Positions 35,008 through 44,085 of a DNA stretch of 64,000 bases are shown here, piece after piece. Origin of the DNA: Lichenibacterium dinghuense. Its GTDB lineage: Bacteria > Pseudomonadota > Alphaproteobacteria > Rhizobiales > Beijerinckiaceae. The DNA lies in the NCBI RefSeq assembly GCF_021730615.1, contig NZ_JAJLMN010000001.1:3545501-3609500 (forward strand), given 5' to 3'. The translations under genes and the position numbers were made by a program. The notes under the pieces are model-generated. The model was given only the letters and a program-made list of their open reading frames with translations, made no database searches and was not told where the DNA came from. The stretch's first letter is position 1. Each line of letters starts with the position of its first letter.

Positions 35008-37664
35008 CGGCCCGAGCCGAGGTCGAAGCCGGCCGAGCGCCGCCCGCCGTGGACGAGCAGGCGGTCCGGCTCGGCGGGCGCGCCGTCGCGCGTGAGCCGT
35101 GCGCCCTCCGGAAAGGGCAGCACCAGCATGCCGGCGGTGTTGGCCGGCAGCTCGACCTCGTAGGCCGTGGCGGCCGGCCCCTGGCGCCAGGACGAGCGCA
35201 CCCAGCCGCGCGGCGAGCGGTAGGCGGCGCGGCAGCGCTCCACGCCGGGCCCCGGCACCGGGGCGAGCCGCAGCCGCGCGAAGGCAGAGCCGTCGTCGGC
35301 GATGCCGGCCATGTCGGCCATCAGCCATTCGCCGACCGAGCCCAGCGCGTAATGGTTGAAGCTGTTCATGCGCGCGGACTGGAACCCCTTCTCGGCCGTC
35401 CAGCCGTCCCAGCGCTCCCACACGGTCGTGGCGCCCTGGCGGACGGGGTAGAACCAGGACGGGCAACCCTCGTTCAGCAGCAGGCGGTAGGCCAGCTCCG
35501 CGTGGCCGTGGCGCGTCAGCACCGGCAGGATCAGCCGCACGCCGAGGAAGCCCGTCGACAGCCGCGTGCCGCGCCGCTCGATGTTGGACACGAGGTGGCG
35601 CACCGCGGCCGCGACCCTGTCGTCCGGCACCAGCCCGACCGACAGCGCCAGCAGGTAGCCCGTCTGGGTGCCGCCCTCGAGCCGGCCCGCCGGCGTCATG
35701 AAGGTGGCCCCGAAGGCGGCCCTGACCTCGGCGAAGAGCGCGCGGAAGCGCGCCGCGTCCCCGGCCTCGCCGAGCACCTCCGCGGCTTCGGCGGTCAGGG
35801 AGGCGATCAGCGCGTGGTAGGCGGTGGCGACGAGCGGCTTCGGCGCGGTCTCGCCGGCCGACAGCCAGTCGCCGAAGTTCCAGCCGCATCTCTTCGTGCG
35901 GATGCGGTCCGGGTTCTGGCGCGACACGAGGTCGGTCCAGTCCCGCATGGCGGGGTAGCATCGTTCGAGCAGGCGCCGGTCGCCGTAGCGGCGGTAGAGC
36001 GTCATCGGCACGATCACGCCGGCGTCGCCCCAGGCCGGGCCGCCGTCCGGCCCGTGCGGCCCGCGCGGCGCGACGTCCGGGAAGGCGCCCTCGGCCGAGC
36101 GCGCGTCGAGCACGTCGTCGGCCCACTTCGCCATGAAGCCCTGCACGTCCATGAGGTAGGCGGCGGTGGGCAGGAACACGCCGACGTCGGCCATCCAGCC
36201 GAGCCGCTCGTCGCGCTGCGGGCAGTCGGTCGGGATCGAGACGAAATTGCCGCGCTGGCTCCACAGCACGTTGTCGCGCAGGCGGTCGAGCGTCGGGTTC
36301 GACGTTTCCCATTCCGACGTCTCGTCGAGGTCGCTGCCCACCACCTCGCCCACCACCGCTCCGGGCGCGGGCGGCGCGTCGAGGCCGGAGATGCCGACGT
36401 AGCGGAAGCCATGCAGCGTGAAGAGCGGCGCGTGGCTCGCGGCGGCGCCGTCCGACACGTAGCGGTCCTCGGCCGCGGCGCTGCGCAGGTTGGCGCGGTA
36501 GAGCGAGCCGTCCGGGTCGAGCATCTCGGCGTGCTGCAGCGTCACGACCCGCCCCGGCGGCAGGGCCGGCAGGGCGATCCGCACGCGCCCGACCATGTTC
36601 TGGCCGAGGTCGACCACATGCGTGCCGTCCGGCGCGCGGGTGACCGCCACCGGCCGCAGCCGCCGCGTCACCCGCACCGGCGGGGCGCGGCTCGCGCGGC
36701 AGGCGGCCTCCGTGCCCGCGCCGAGGCCGGCCGGCGCCCATCCGGCGTCGTCGAAGCCCGGCGCGTCCCAGCCCGGCACCGCGAGGCGCGCGTCGAAGAG
36801 CTCGCCCTTGAGGAGGTCCGAATAGACCCGCGCGCCGCGGCCGGCGCGCCAGCTCGCGTCGGTCGCGATCGACGCGGCCGTGCCGTCGGCGAAGTCGAGC
36901 GCCAGCCGGGCGCGGAACTGCGGCTCGGTGCCGTAGATGTGGCGCGGCCGGTGCGGGTAGAAGCCGAGGTAGCCGCTGTACCAGCCCTCGCCGAGCAGCG
37001 CGCCGAGCACGTTGGTGCCCTCGCGGACCAGCCCGGTGACGTCGTAGACCTGGTAGTCGAGGCGCTTGGCGTAGTCGGTCCAGCCCGGCGACAGCAGCGC
37101 GTCGCCGGCGGCCTCGCCGTTCAGCCGCGCCTCGTAGACGCCGAGCGCGGTCGCGTAGAGCCGGGCGCGGACGACGGGCCTGTCGACGCGGAAGTTGCGG
37201 CGCAGGTGCGCGACGGCCCGCGCGCGGTGGGGGTTGGCGTAGGGCCTGTCGGCCTCGTCGGGGAAGAAGCGCCGCGGCGCCGGCACGCCTATGATCCAGT
37301 CCGACCCCCAGGGCTCGTCGAGGAGCCCCGTCTCGAACCATCCGGGGGCCGCGAAGGCGGAGGCGCGGCCGGCCTCGTCCCAGGCGCGCAGCGTCCAATG
37401 ATAGCGGGTGCGCGGGCGGAGCGGGGCGCCCGCGTAGACGATGTCGCGCGTGTCGGGCGAGGCGACGCGCCCGCTCGCCCAGCTCAGGCCGTCGGTGCCG
37501 GCCAGGGCCGCGGGGTCTTCGGCGACGCGGATCTCGTAGGCGGTCTGCCGCCGGTCGCGCCCGCCGCCCTCGACGATCCAGCCGAGGCGGGGGGCGGGCT
37601 CGTCGAGGCCGAGCGGGTCATGCAGGTGTTCGCAGGTGAGGAGGACGGGGCGGAGCGGGTCCAG
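34980..37664 (-). CDS. Alpha-L-rhamnosidase (GH78), probable CTG start
   Basis: A glycoside hydrolase of 894 residues if started at the CTG at 37664. N-terminal Fn3-like domain (~10-130, LGWIVEGGGRDRRQTAYEI and RYHWTLRAWDEAG), beta-sandwich (YATALGVYEARLNG), then the (alpha/alpha)6 catalytic domain with DCPQRDERLGWMADV and GDAGVIVPMTLY, where the GH78 acids lie, and a C-terminal sandwich. The Fn3-like segment has no ATG, GTG or TTG in frame ahead of it before a TGA, but AGGAGG lies exactly 6 bp before CTG. The first ordinary start (GTG at 37286) would delete ~126 conserved residues. No signal peptide. Directly downstream of cytochrome b561. Confidence 0.85.
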   Translation of the reverse strand: MDPLRPVLLTCEHLHDPLGLDEPAPRLGWIVEGGGRDRRQTAYEIRVAEDPAALAGTDGLSWASGRVASPDTRDIVYAGAPLRPRTRYHWTLRAWDEAGRASAFAAPGWFETGLLDEPWGSDWIIGVPAPRRFFPDEADRPYANPHRARAVAHLRRNFRVDRPVVRARLYATALGVYEARLNGEAAGDALLSPGWTDYAKRLDYQVYDVTGLVREGTNVLGALLGEGWYSGYLGFYPHRPRHIYGTEPQFRARLALDFADGTAASIATDASWRAGRGARVYSDLLKGELFDARLAVPGWDAPGFDDAGWAPAGLGAGTEAACRASRAPPVRVTRRLRPVAVTRAPDGTHVVDLGQNMVGRVRIALPALPPGRVVTLQHAEMLDPDGSLYRANLRSAAAEDRYVSDGAAASHAPLFTLHGFRYVGISGLDAPPAPGAVVGEVVGSDLDETSEWETSNPTLDRLRDNVLWSQRGNFVSIPTDCPQRDERLGWMADVGVFLPTAAYLMDVQGFMAKWADDVLDARSAEGAFPDVAPRGPHGPDGGPAWGDAGVIVPMTLYRRYGDRRLLERCYPAMRDWTDLVSRQNPDRIRTKRCGWNFGDWLSAGETAPKPLVATAYHALIASLTAEAAEVLGEAGDAARFRALFAEVRAAFGATFMTPAGRLEGGTQTGYLLALSVGLVPDDRVAAAVRHLVSNIERRGTRLSTGFLGVRLILPVLTRHGHAELAYRLLLNEGCPSWFYPVRQGATTVWERWDGWTAEKGFQSARMNSFNHYALGSVGEWLMADMAGIADDGSAFARLRLAPVPGPGVERCRAAYRSPRGWVRSSWRQGPAATAYEVELPANTAGMLVLPFPEGARLTRDGAPAEPDRLLVHGGRRSAGFDLGSGRYGFAVATG

Positions 37665-37670
37665 GCGTGT

Positions 37671-37676
37671 CCTCCT
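37671..37676 (-). promoter_or_regulatory. Consensus Shine-Dalgarno that fixes a CTG start
   Basis: A perfect AGGAGG on the minus strand, 6 bp before the CTG at 37662-37664 and 6 bp after the cytochrome b561 stop. No other start codon in the correct frame lies within reach. Confidence 0.75.
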
Positions 37677-37682
37677 GCGGCT

Positions 37683-38264
37683 TCAACGGAGGCCGGGCAG
37701 CATCCGGGACAGCACGCTATCGCGCTTGATCATTTGATGCCACAGCACCGCGGCGACGTGCAGCCCCACCACGGCGTAGATGGCCCAGGCGCCCCAGTAG
37801 TGGAGCTCCTCGCCGACGCGCGACGACGCCTTGTCGAGCGGGATCAGGCGCGGCCACTGGAAGAGCCAGAAGAACGGCAGCGAATAGCCGCCGGCGGCGG
37901 AGTTCCAGTAGCCGGTGAGCGGCAGGAACAGCATCAGCGCATAGAGGCCGAGGTGGCCGGCCGCCGCGGCGGCGTGGTTGAGCCGGCCCATCCGCTCGGC
38001 GTAGGGCGGCGCCGCCACCGCGAGCCGGTAGCCGATGCGCAGGACGACCAGCACCAGCGCGGTCATGCCGAGCGACTTGTGCCACTCCAGGAGGAAGCGC
38101 CGCGTGGCCTGTCCGGGCGGCTGGTAGGCGCAGTAGAGGCCGATCAGCATGGCGGCGACGATGACCGCGGCCATGCTCCAGTGGAACGCGCGCTGGGTCC
38201 GGTCGTAGTGGGTCGGGGCCGCGGCGGGGCGGTCGTCGGCGGCGGAAAGGTCGAGGGTCGTCAT
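37683..38264 (-). CDS. Cytochrome b561 family protein
   Basis: A 193-residue inner-membrane di-haem protein of the bacterial cytochrome b561 family, which passes electrons between quinol and periplasmic acceptors such as superoxide. Four transmembrane helices with paired His: AFHWSMAAVIV, LLEWHKSLGMTAL, LHYWGAWAIYAVVGLHVAAVLWHQ. A cytoplasmic Asp/Ala-rich leader of ~25 residues precedes the first helix. It is followed by the rhamnosidase gene after 18 bp, most likely in one transcript, an unusual pairing. Confidence 0.9.
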   Translation of the reverse strand: MTTLDLSAADDRPAAAPTHYDRTQRAFHWSMAAVIVAAMLIGLYCAYQPPGQATRRFLLEWHKSLGMTALVLVVLRIGYRLAVAAPPYAERMGRLNHAAAAAGHLGLYALMLFLPLTGYWNSAAGGYSLPFFWLFQWPRLIPLDKASSRVGEELHYWGAWAIYAVVGLHVAAVLWHQMIKRDSVLSRMLPGLR

Positions 38265-38406
38265 CGCGGGTCCGCGGGTTCGGCGCGGCCCCGGGCGGGC
38301 CGCCGCCGGGGGCATCCCGGCGCGGGCGGGCGGAATTGCGGCCAATCGTCCGACGAATGATTGCGGGCGCGATTCGGGCGGCGCGTGTGTCTTCCTGATC
38401 GACGTC

Positions 38407-38446
38407 CGTGCCGCTCGTCCCCGCCTGCGCGGGGATGAGCGGCACG
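38407..38446. repeat. REP-like extragenic palindrome
   Basis: An 18-bp imperfect stem (CGTGCCGCTCGTCCCCGC against GCGGGGATGAGCGGCACG, one mismatch) around a CTGC loop, between recF and cytochrome b561. Its core, CCCGCCTGCGCGGGGA, recurs at 60999-61019, so it is a dispersed element, not only a local terminator. Confidence 0.65.
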
Positions 38447-38467
38447 GAGAGGGCGGAAGAGTGCGTC

Positions 38468-39634
38468 TCACCCCGCCGGCCGCACCGCCCCCGGCACGAC
38501 CTCGAAGCGCTCCGCGTCGCGCAGCTCGGCGAAGAGCGCCGGGTCGGCGCCCGTCATGAAGACGTGGCCGCCGAGCGCCTGGAGCTCGGCGTAGAGCGCT
38601 TCCCGCCGCAGGGGATCGAAATGCGCCGCGATCTCGTCGAGCAGCACGAGGGGCGCGATGCCGCTCATCGCCGCGACGAGCCGCGCCGAGGCCAGCACCA
38701 GGCCCACCAGCAGCGCCTTCTGCTCGCCGGTCGAGGAGCGCGCCGCTTCCGCGTCCTTCGGGCCGTGGCGCACCGCGAGGTCGCTGAGGTGCGGGCCGAT
38801 CGAGGTACGGCCGGCCGCGGCGTCTCGCGCGCGGGTCTCGCGCAGCATCGCGCGGTAGCGGTCCTCGGCGTCGAGCGCCGGGTGGTTGGCCACCAGCGCC
38901 TCGACGCCGCCCACCACCGACACGTCGGCCCAAGGGAAGGGCGAGGCGGGGTCGCGGTGCACGGCGATCAGCGCGGCGAGCCGCGTCACCGTCTCGTGGC
39001 GCGCCGCCGCCACGGCCACGCCGAGCGACGCCACCTCGCGCTCGGCGGCCTCGGCCCAGGCGGCGTCGAGCCGGCCCGACTGGCGGCCCTCGTCCAGCAC
39101 GCGGTTGCGGTTGCGCAGCGCGCGCTCCAGCGCGGACACGCGGGTGCCGTGCTCGCTGTCCACCGTCAGCACGATGCGGTCGAGGAAGCGGCGCCGCTCG
39201 GACGACGGCCCGGCGAAGAGCCCGTCCATGGCGGGCGTCAGCCACACCACGCGCAGGTGGTCGGCGAAGCCCTTGGCGGAAGGCACGGCGGCGCGGTCGA
39301 TGCGGCAGCGCCGCGCCGCGGAGGTGACGCCGTCCGGCGGCTCCAGCCCGGTGCCGAGCTGCACGGCCTCGACGGCCTGGCCGGCGTCCTCGACGTGCAC
39401 CGACGCGGCCCAGCCGCCGTTGCCCGCGTCGCGCGCGCATTCGGCCAGCTCGGCGCGGCGGAAGCCCCGGCCGGGCGTGAAGAACGACAGCGCTTCGAGC
39501 AGGTTGGTCTTGCCCGCGCCGTTGTGCCCGGCTAGCACCACCGGGGCGCCGCCGAGCTTGAGGTCGAGCGCCGGGTAGGAGCGGTAGTCGCCGAGCACCA
39601 GCCGCCGGACCCGCGGGCGGCGGTCCGTGGTCAC
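38468..39634 (-). CDS. recF: DNA replication and repair protein RecF
   Basis: A 388-residue SMC-like ATPase that helps load RecA at gaps. N-terminal DYRSYPALDLKL precedes Walker A GHNGAGKTNLLEAL; the signature STGEQKALLVGLVLASA and Walker B PLVLLDEIAAHFD are near the C-terminus, and FMTGAD follows. GTG start at 39634. It is not in the dnaA-dnaN-recF cluster of enteric bacteria; here it follows a TesA-like esterase gene by 13 bp on the same strand and may be co-transcribed. Confidence 0.95.
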   Translation of the reverse strand: MTTDRRPRVRRLVLGDYRSYPALDLKLGGAPVVLAGHNGAGKTNLLEALSFFTPGRGFRRAELAECARDAGNGGWAASVHVEDAGQAVEAVQLGTGLEPPDGVTSAARRCRIDRAAVPSAKGFADHLRVVWLTPAMDGLFAGPSSERRRFLDRIVLTVDSEHGTRVSALERALRNRNRVLDEGRQSGRLDAAWAEAAEREVASLGVAVAAARHETVTRLAALIAVHRDPASPFPWADVSVVGGVEALVANHPALDAEDRYRAMLRETRARDAAAGRTSIGPHLSDLAVRHGPKDAEAARSSTGEQKALLVGLVLASARLVAAMSGIAPLVLLDEIAAHFDPLRREALYAELQALGGHVFMTGADPALFAELRDAERFEVVPGAVRPAG

Positions 39635-39647
39635 CGCGAGGCCTCGC

Positions 39648-40349
39648 TCACCCCTTCACCCCCGAAGGCTTCACGCCCATGCCCCGCAGCGTTTCCTCGA
39701 CGGTCGGCAGGATGTTGTCGACGATCACCTTCACGCCCGCGGCGTTGGGGTGGAGGCCGTCGGGCAGGTGCAGCTCGGGGTGGCCGATGATCCCCGCGAG
39801 GAAGAACGGGTAGAGCGGCACGCCGTCCCGCCTGGCGAGCGACGGGTAGATGGCGGCGAAGCGCTCGCGGTAGCCCCCGTCGAGCTCGGTCGCGGCATAC
39901 ATGCCGGCCAGCAGCACCTTGATGTGCCGCTTCTGCAGGCCCGCGACGATGTCGCCGAGGTTCTTGGCCGTCACGGCGGTGTCGACGCCGCGCAGCATGT
40001 CGTTGGCGCCGAGCTCCACGATCGCGAGGTCGGTCCCGTCCGGCACCGACCAGTCGAGCCGCTCGAGCCCGCCCTGCGTGGTGTCGCCCGACACGGCCGC
40101 GTTGCTGACCGTCACGTCGTAGCCGTCGCGGCGCAGGGCGGCCTCCAGCACGGCCGGGAAGGCCGCGTCGGCGGGGAGCTGGTAGCCGGCCGACAGGCTG
40201 TCGCCGAAGGCCGCGATCGTCGTCGCCGCGAAGGCCGGCGCCGCCGATGCGACCAACAGGCTGGCCGTGGCCGACTGACAGAGCCGGCGGACGAGCCCAT
40301 ATGGGTGGAGCCGCCGGGCGCGGAGCTTCGAGGGTCTGTGATGGTTCAA
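39648..40349 (-). CDS. tesA: TesA-like SGNH arylesterase/lysophospholipase
   Basis: A GDSL/SGNH hydrolase of ~233 residues, probably periplasmic. Block I is [12 protein letters not shown] (nucleophile Ser), block II the SGDTTQGG Gly, block III GANDML, block [12 protein letters not shown] with catalytic Asp and His. A hydrophobic stretch [15 protein letters not shown] before ATTIAAFG is a signal peptide. The start is uncertain: no ATG exists in this frame near the leader. TTG at 40349 gives a basic, long n-region and is used here; GTG at 40376 is an alternative. Either start lies within the beginning of the divergent ABC ATPase gene, as tesA and ybbA are also divergent neighbours in E. coli. 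Confidence 0.8.
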   Translation of the reverse strand: MNHHRPSKLRARRLHPYGLVRRLCQSATASLLVASAAPAFAATTIAAFGDSLSAGYQLPADAAFPAVLEAALRRDGYDVTVSNAAVSGDTTQGGLERLDWSVPDGTDLAIVELGANDMLRGVDTAVTAKNLGDIVAGLQKRHIKVLLAGMYAATELDGGYRERFAAIYPSLARRDGVPLYPFFLAGIIGHPELHLPDGLHPNAAGVKVIVDNILPTVEETLRGMGVKPSGVKG

Positions 40350-41045
40350 GCTGCGATCTCGCTCGACGGCGTCCACGTGAGTCTGGGGCGTGCGGCGGCG
40401 CGAGTCCATATCCTGAAGGGGATCGACCTCGCCGTCGCCAAGGGCGAGGCGGTGGGGCTCACCGGCCCGTCCGGCTCCGGCAAGTCGACGCTGCTGAGCG
40501 TGCTGGCCGGGCTGGAGCGGCCGGAGCGCGGCGCCGTCACGGTGGACGGCACCCGCATCGACGGGCTCGACGAGGATCGGCTCGCGCGCTTCCGCGGCCG
40601 CCACATCGGCATCGTGTTCCAGAGCTTCCACCTCATCCCCACCATGACGGCGCTGGAGAACGTCGCCGTGCCGCTGGAGCTGGCCGGCCGCGCCGACGCC
40701 TTCTCGCGCGCCGCGGCGGAGCTGACGGGCGTCGGCCTCGGCGAGCGGCTCGGGCACTACCCGTCGCAGCTGTCGGGCGGCGAGCAGCAGCGCGTGGCGC
40801 TGGCCCGCGCGCTCGCGCCCGACCCCGCCATCCTCGTGGCCGACGAGCCCACCGGCAACCTCGACGAGTCGACGGGCCGCGCCATCATGGACCTGATCTT
40901 CGCGACGAAGCGCGAGCGCGGCGCGACCCTGGTGCTGGTCACCCACGACCCCGGCCTCGCGGCGCGCTGCGACCGCACCGTGCGGATCCGCTCGGGCGTG
41001 GTCGAGTCCGACACCGCCCGGGCTGCGGCCGGAGCCGCCGCTTGA
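40341..41045 (+). CDS. ABC transporter ATPase, YbbA/LolD type
   Basis: A 234-residue ABC ATPase of the MacB/LolD/YbbA branch. Walker [13 protein letters not shown]-loop [16 protein letters not shown], signature [15 protein letters not shown], Walker [15 protein letters not shown]-loop THD. The permease gene overlaps it by 4 bp (TTGA), so they form one transporter. Its position divergent from a TesA-like esterase gene matches the ybbA/ybbP-tesA neighbourhood of enteric bacteria. Substrate unknown; lipids or a lysophospholipid are a guess from the neighbour. Confidence 0.92.
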   Translation: MVQAAISLDGVHVSLGRAAARVHILKGIDLAVAKGEAVGLTGPSGSGKSTLLSVLAGLERPERGAVTVDGTRIDGLDEDRLARFRGRHIGIVFQSFHLIPTMTALENVAVPLELAGRADAFSRAAAELTGVGLGERLGHYPSQLSGGEQQRVALARALAPDPAILVADEPTGNLDESTGRAIMDLIFATKRERGATLVLVTHDPGLAARCDRTVRIRSGVVESDTARAAAGAAA

Positions 41046-43627
41046 GCGCGCGGGCGGAGGCCGCCGCGGCCGCGCGCCGGGGCGGCCCGGCCGGGCCGCG
41101 CGGCCCCATCGCGCTGCGCCTCGCCTGGCGCGACCTGCGCGGCGGCCTCGGTGGCTACTGGATCTTTCTCGTGTGCATCGCGCTCGGCGTCGCCGCCATC
41201 GCGGGGGTGGGCTCGGTGGCGGGCAGCCTGTCGGCCGGGCTCGGCCGCGAGGGCCGCACGATGCTGGGCGGCGACGCCGCCTTCTCCACCGTGTCGCAGC
41301 CGCTGACCGCGCCCGAGCGCGGCTGGCTCGAAGCGCGCGGGCGGCTCAGCCAGGTCGTCACCCTGCGCTCCATGGCGCGGGCCGGGGATCAGGCGAGCCT
41401 CGTCGACGTCAAGGCGGTCGACGCCGCCTATCCGACGGCGGGCCGCGTCGACCTCGACCCGCCGGGCCCGCTCGACGCCGCCCTCGCCCCGCGGGACGGC
41501 CGCCCCGGCCTCGCCGCCGACGCCGCGCTGGCGGACCGGCTCGGCGTCGAGGTCGGCGACGCGGTGAAGATCGGCGCGGGCGACTTCACCCTGCGCGCGG
41601 TCATCCGCTCGGAGCCCGACCGGCTCGCCGGCGGCATCGCCTTCGCGCCCGGCGTGCTGATGGACCGGGCGGGGCTCGACGCGACGGGGCTGATCCAGCC
41701 GGGCAGCCTCGCCAAGTTCACGGCGCGGCTCGACATCGGCGGCCCCGCCGACGACGCCGCCCTGTCGCGCCTCGTGGCGGACGCGCGCGCGGCCTTCCCC
41801 GAGGCCGGCTGGGAGATCAAGACGCGCAACAACGTGTCCCCCGAGTTCGACCGCAACCTCGGCCGCTTCACCCAGTTCCTGACCCTCATCGGCCTCACCG
41901 CGCTGGTGGTCGGCGGCGTCGGCGTCGCCAACGCCGTGAAGGCCGCGATGGAGCGCAAGCGCGCGAGCCTCGCCGTCCTGAAGGCGCTCGGCGCGCCGGG
42001 CGGCTCCGTCTTCGCCATGGGCCTCGCCCAGGTGATGCTGGTGGCCCTGTTCGGCGTGCTGGCCGGCGTCGCGGTCGGGGCCGCGCTGCCCTACGCCGCG
42101 GTGGCGGGCTTCGGCGCGCTGATCCCGCTGCCGATGGTGGCGGGAATCCACCCCGGCGCGCTGGCCTTGGGCGCGCTCTACGGCTTCCTCACCGCGCTGG
42201 TGTTCTCGCTGCCGACGCTCGGCCGCGTGCACGACGTGCCGGTGTCGGCGCTGTTCCGCGACGCGGTCGAGCCCGACCCCGGCCGGCTGCGCCCCGCCTA
42301 CCTCGCCGCGCTCCTGCTCGCCGCGGCGGCGCTGGCGGGCTGCGCGATCCTGTTCTCGGAGGACCACCGGCTCGCCGCCTACGACGTCGGGGCGACGCTC
42401 GCGGTCTTCGCGCTGCTGCGCCTCGTCGCCTTCGGCTTCATGGCCGCGGCCCGCGCCCTGCCGCGGCCCCGCAGCGTCCCGCTGCGCCTCGCGCTCGGCA
42501 ACATCCACCGGCCGGGCGCGCTCACCGGCGCCGTGGTGCTGTCGCTCGGCCTCGGCCTGACGCTCCTGGTCACGCTGGCGCTGATCGACAGCAACATCCA
42601 GCGCCAGATCACCGAGGCGCGGCCCGGCGTCACCCCGTCGTTCTTCTTCGCCGACGTGCCGAACCGCGAGGCCCCGGACTTCCTGGCCTTCGTCAGGAGG
42701 GACGCGCCCGCGGCGGTGCTGGAAGACGTGCCGATCCTGCGCGGCCGCATCACCGCGGTGGACGGCGTGCCGGCCGACAAGGTCCACGCCAGGCAGGGCG
42801 CCAACTGGGTGCTGGAGGGCGATCGCGGCATCACCTTCGCGACCGAGCCGCCGAAGGGCAGCCGCGTGGTCGAGGGCGCGTGGTGGCCGAAGGACTATGC
42901 GGGGCCGCCCCTCGTGTCCTTCGACCGCGAGCTCGCCGACGGCATCGGCCTCAAGCTCGGGCAGAGCGTCACCGTCAACGTGCTCGGCCGGCCCGTCACG
43001 GCCAAGGTGGCGAACCTGCGCAAGGTGGATTGGCAGAACCTCGGCATCAACTTCGTGATGGTGTTCTCGCCCGACGCCTTCCGCGGCGCGCCCTACATGG
43101 TGCTCGCCACCGCGGGCTTCCCGACCGACGATCCCGCGCGCGACGCGCGGCTCGCCCGCGACATCGCGCGCGACTACCCCGCCGTCACCACCGTGCGGGT
43201 GCGCGACGTGCTGGTGGCCGTGAACGACTTCGTGGGCAAGCTCGGCACGGCCACGCGCGCGGCCTCGGCCGTGACGATCCTGTCCTCCGTGCTGGTGCTG
43301 TCCGGCGCGCTGGCGGCGGGGCGGCGGGCGCGGGTCTACGACGCCGTGATGCTGAAGGTGCTGGGCGCCACGCGGCGGCGGCTGCTGCTCGCCTTCGTGC
43401 TCGAATACGGCATGCTCGGGCTCGGCACGGCGCTGTTCGGCGTTCTGGCCGGGACAGTGGCGGCCTGGGGCGTGGTGAGCCGCGTGATGGGCTTCGACTT
43501 CGCCTTCGCCTGGGCGCCGGCCGTCGAGGCCGCGGCGGCGGCGCTGGTCGTCACAGTGGGCCTGGGGCTGCTCGGCACCTGGCGCATCCTCGGGCAGAAG
43601 CCGGCGAGCTACCTGCGCGAGCTGTGA
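41042..43627 (+). CDS. ABC transporter permease, YbbP-like (FtsX fold)
   Basis: An 861-residue permease with a TTG start overlapping the ATPase stop. One hydrophobic segment near residues 40-65 and two FtsX-type blocks (FLTLIGLTALVVGGVGVANAV about residue 285 and TILSSVLVLSGALAAGRR near the C-terminus), each with three or four helices, separated by large periplasmic domains (e.g. DGVPADKVHARQGANWVLEG). The duplicated design and length fit YbbP and related 10-helix exporters. It should work with the preceding ATPase at the inner membrane. A 5-kb neighbourhood shows no membrane-fusion partner, so a MacA-like efflux role is unlikely. Confidence 0.9.
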   Translation: MSARAEAAAAARRGGPAGPRGPIALRLAWRDLRGGLGGYWIFLVCIALGVAAIAGVGSVAGSLSAGLGREGRTMLGGDAAFSTVSQPLTAPERGWLEARGRLSQVVTLRSMARAGDQASLVDVKAVDAAYPTAGRVDLDPPGPLDAALAPRDGRPGLAADAALADRLGVEVGDAVKIGAGDFTLRAVIRSEPDRLAGGIAFAPGVLMDRAGLDATGLIQPGSLAKFTARLDIGGPADDAALSRLVADARAAFPEAGWEIKTRNNVSPEFDRNLGRFTQFLTLIGLTALVVGGVGVANAVKAAMERKRASLAVLKALGAPGGSVFAMGLAQVMLVALFGVLAGVAVGAALPYAAVAGFGALIPLPMVAGIHPGALALGALYGFLTALVFSLPTLGRVHDVPVSALFRDAVEPDPGRLRPAYLAALLLAAAALAGCAILFSEDHRLAAYDVGATLAVFALLRLVAFGFMAAARALPRPRSVPLRLALGNIHRPGALTGAVVLSLGLGLTLLVTLALIDSNIQRQITEARPGVTPSFFFADVPNREAPDFLAFVRRDAPAAVLEDVPILRGRITAVDGVPADKVHARQGANWVLEGDRGITFATEPPKGSRVVEGAWWPKDYAGPPLVSFDRELADGIGLKLGQSVTVNVLGRPVTAKVANLRKVDWQNLGINFVMVFSPDAFRGAPYMVLATAGFPTDDPARDARLARDIARDYPAVTTVRVRDVLVAVNDFVGKLGTATRAASAVTILSSVLVLSGALAAGRRARVYDAVMLKVLGATRRRLLLAFVLEYGMLGLGTALFGVLAGTVAAWGVVSRVMGFDFAFAWAPAVEAAAAALVVTVGLGLLGTWRILGQKPASYLREL

Positions 43628-43739
43628 CGGGCCGGGCGCCCGCGCCCACCCGCCGCACGGCGACGCGGCGCGGGCGGCGATCCGCGCCCGCGCTCGAACG
43701 TTGACGGGGGAAGGTGCACCCATCCCCCCGAGATCCCCG

Positions 43740-44021
43740 ATGTTCACGAGATCCCTCCTGGCCGCCGCCGGCCTCCTGGCCTCAGGCCTGCTCACCCCCG
43801 CCGCGATGGCGCAGCTCGCGCCCTCGCCGCAGTACGACCAGCTCGGCGCCGCGCGGGCGCGGGGCGAGAACCCCTACTACCACGTCAACCGCTACGGCTA
43901 CGGCAACTACGTCCAGGGGCCGAACGGCGCCTACGGCGGCTACCCGGCCGGCAGCCCGGGGGCGATCATGCTCCAGAACGAGCACGACCGGAAATGCCGC
44001 TACGTGCCCGAGTCCTGCTGA
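43740..44021 (+). CDS. Secreted small Tyr/Gly-rich protein, 93 aa
   Basis: A 93-residue exported protein. Signal peptide ~24 residues (FTRSLLAAAGLLASGLL, cleavage near AMA-QL). The mature part is rich in Tyr, Gly, Asn and Pro (NPYYHVNRYGYGNYVQGPNG) and has two Cys near the end (DRKCRYVPESC). No domain recognised. The ATG at 43740 places the signal peptide at the N-terminus. It lies between the ABC exporter and the racemase, all on the plus strand. Confidence 0.65.
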   Translation: MFTRSLLAAAGLLASGLLTPAAMAQLAPSPQYDQLGAARARGENPYYHVNRYGYGNYVQGPNGAYGGYPAGSPGAIMLQNEHDRKCRYVPESC

Positions 44022-44085
44022 GGGGGGAGCGGTTGCGGGCGCGGCCGAAACGGGGCAGACCGGGGGCCTGCCCGGAGCGCCCCCG

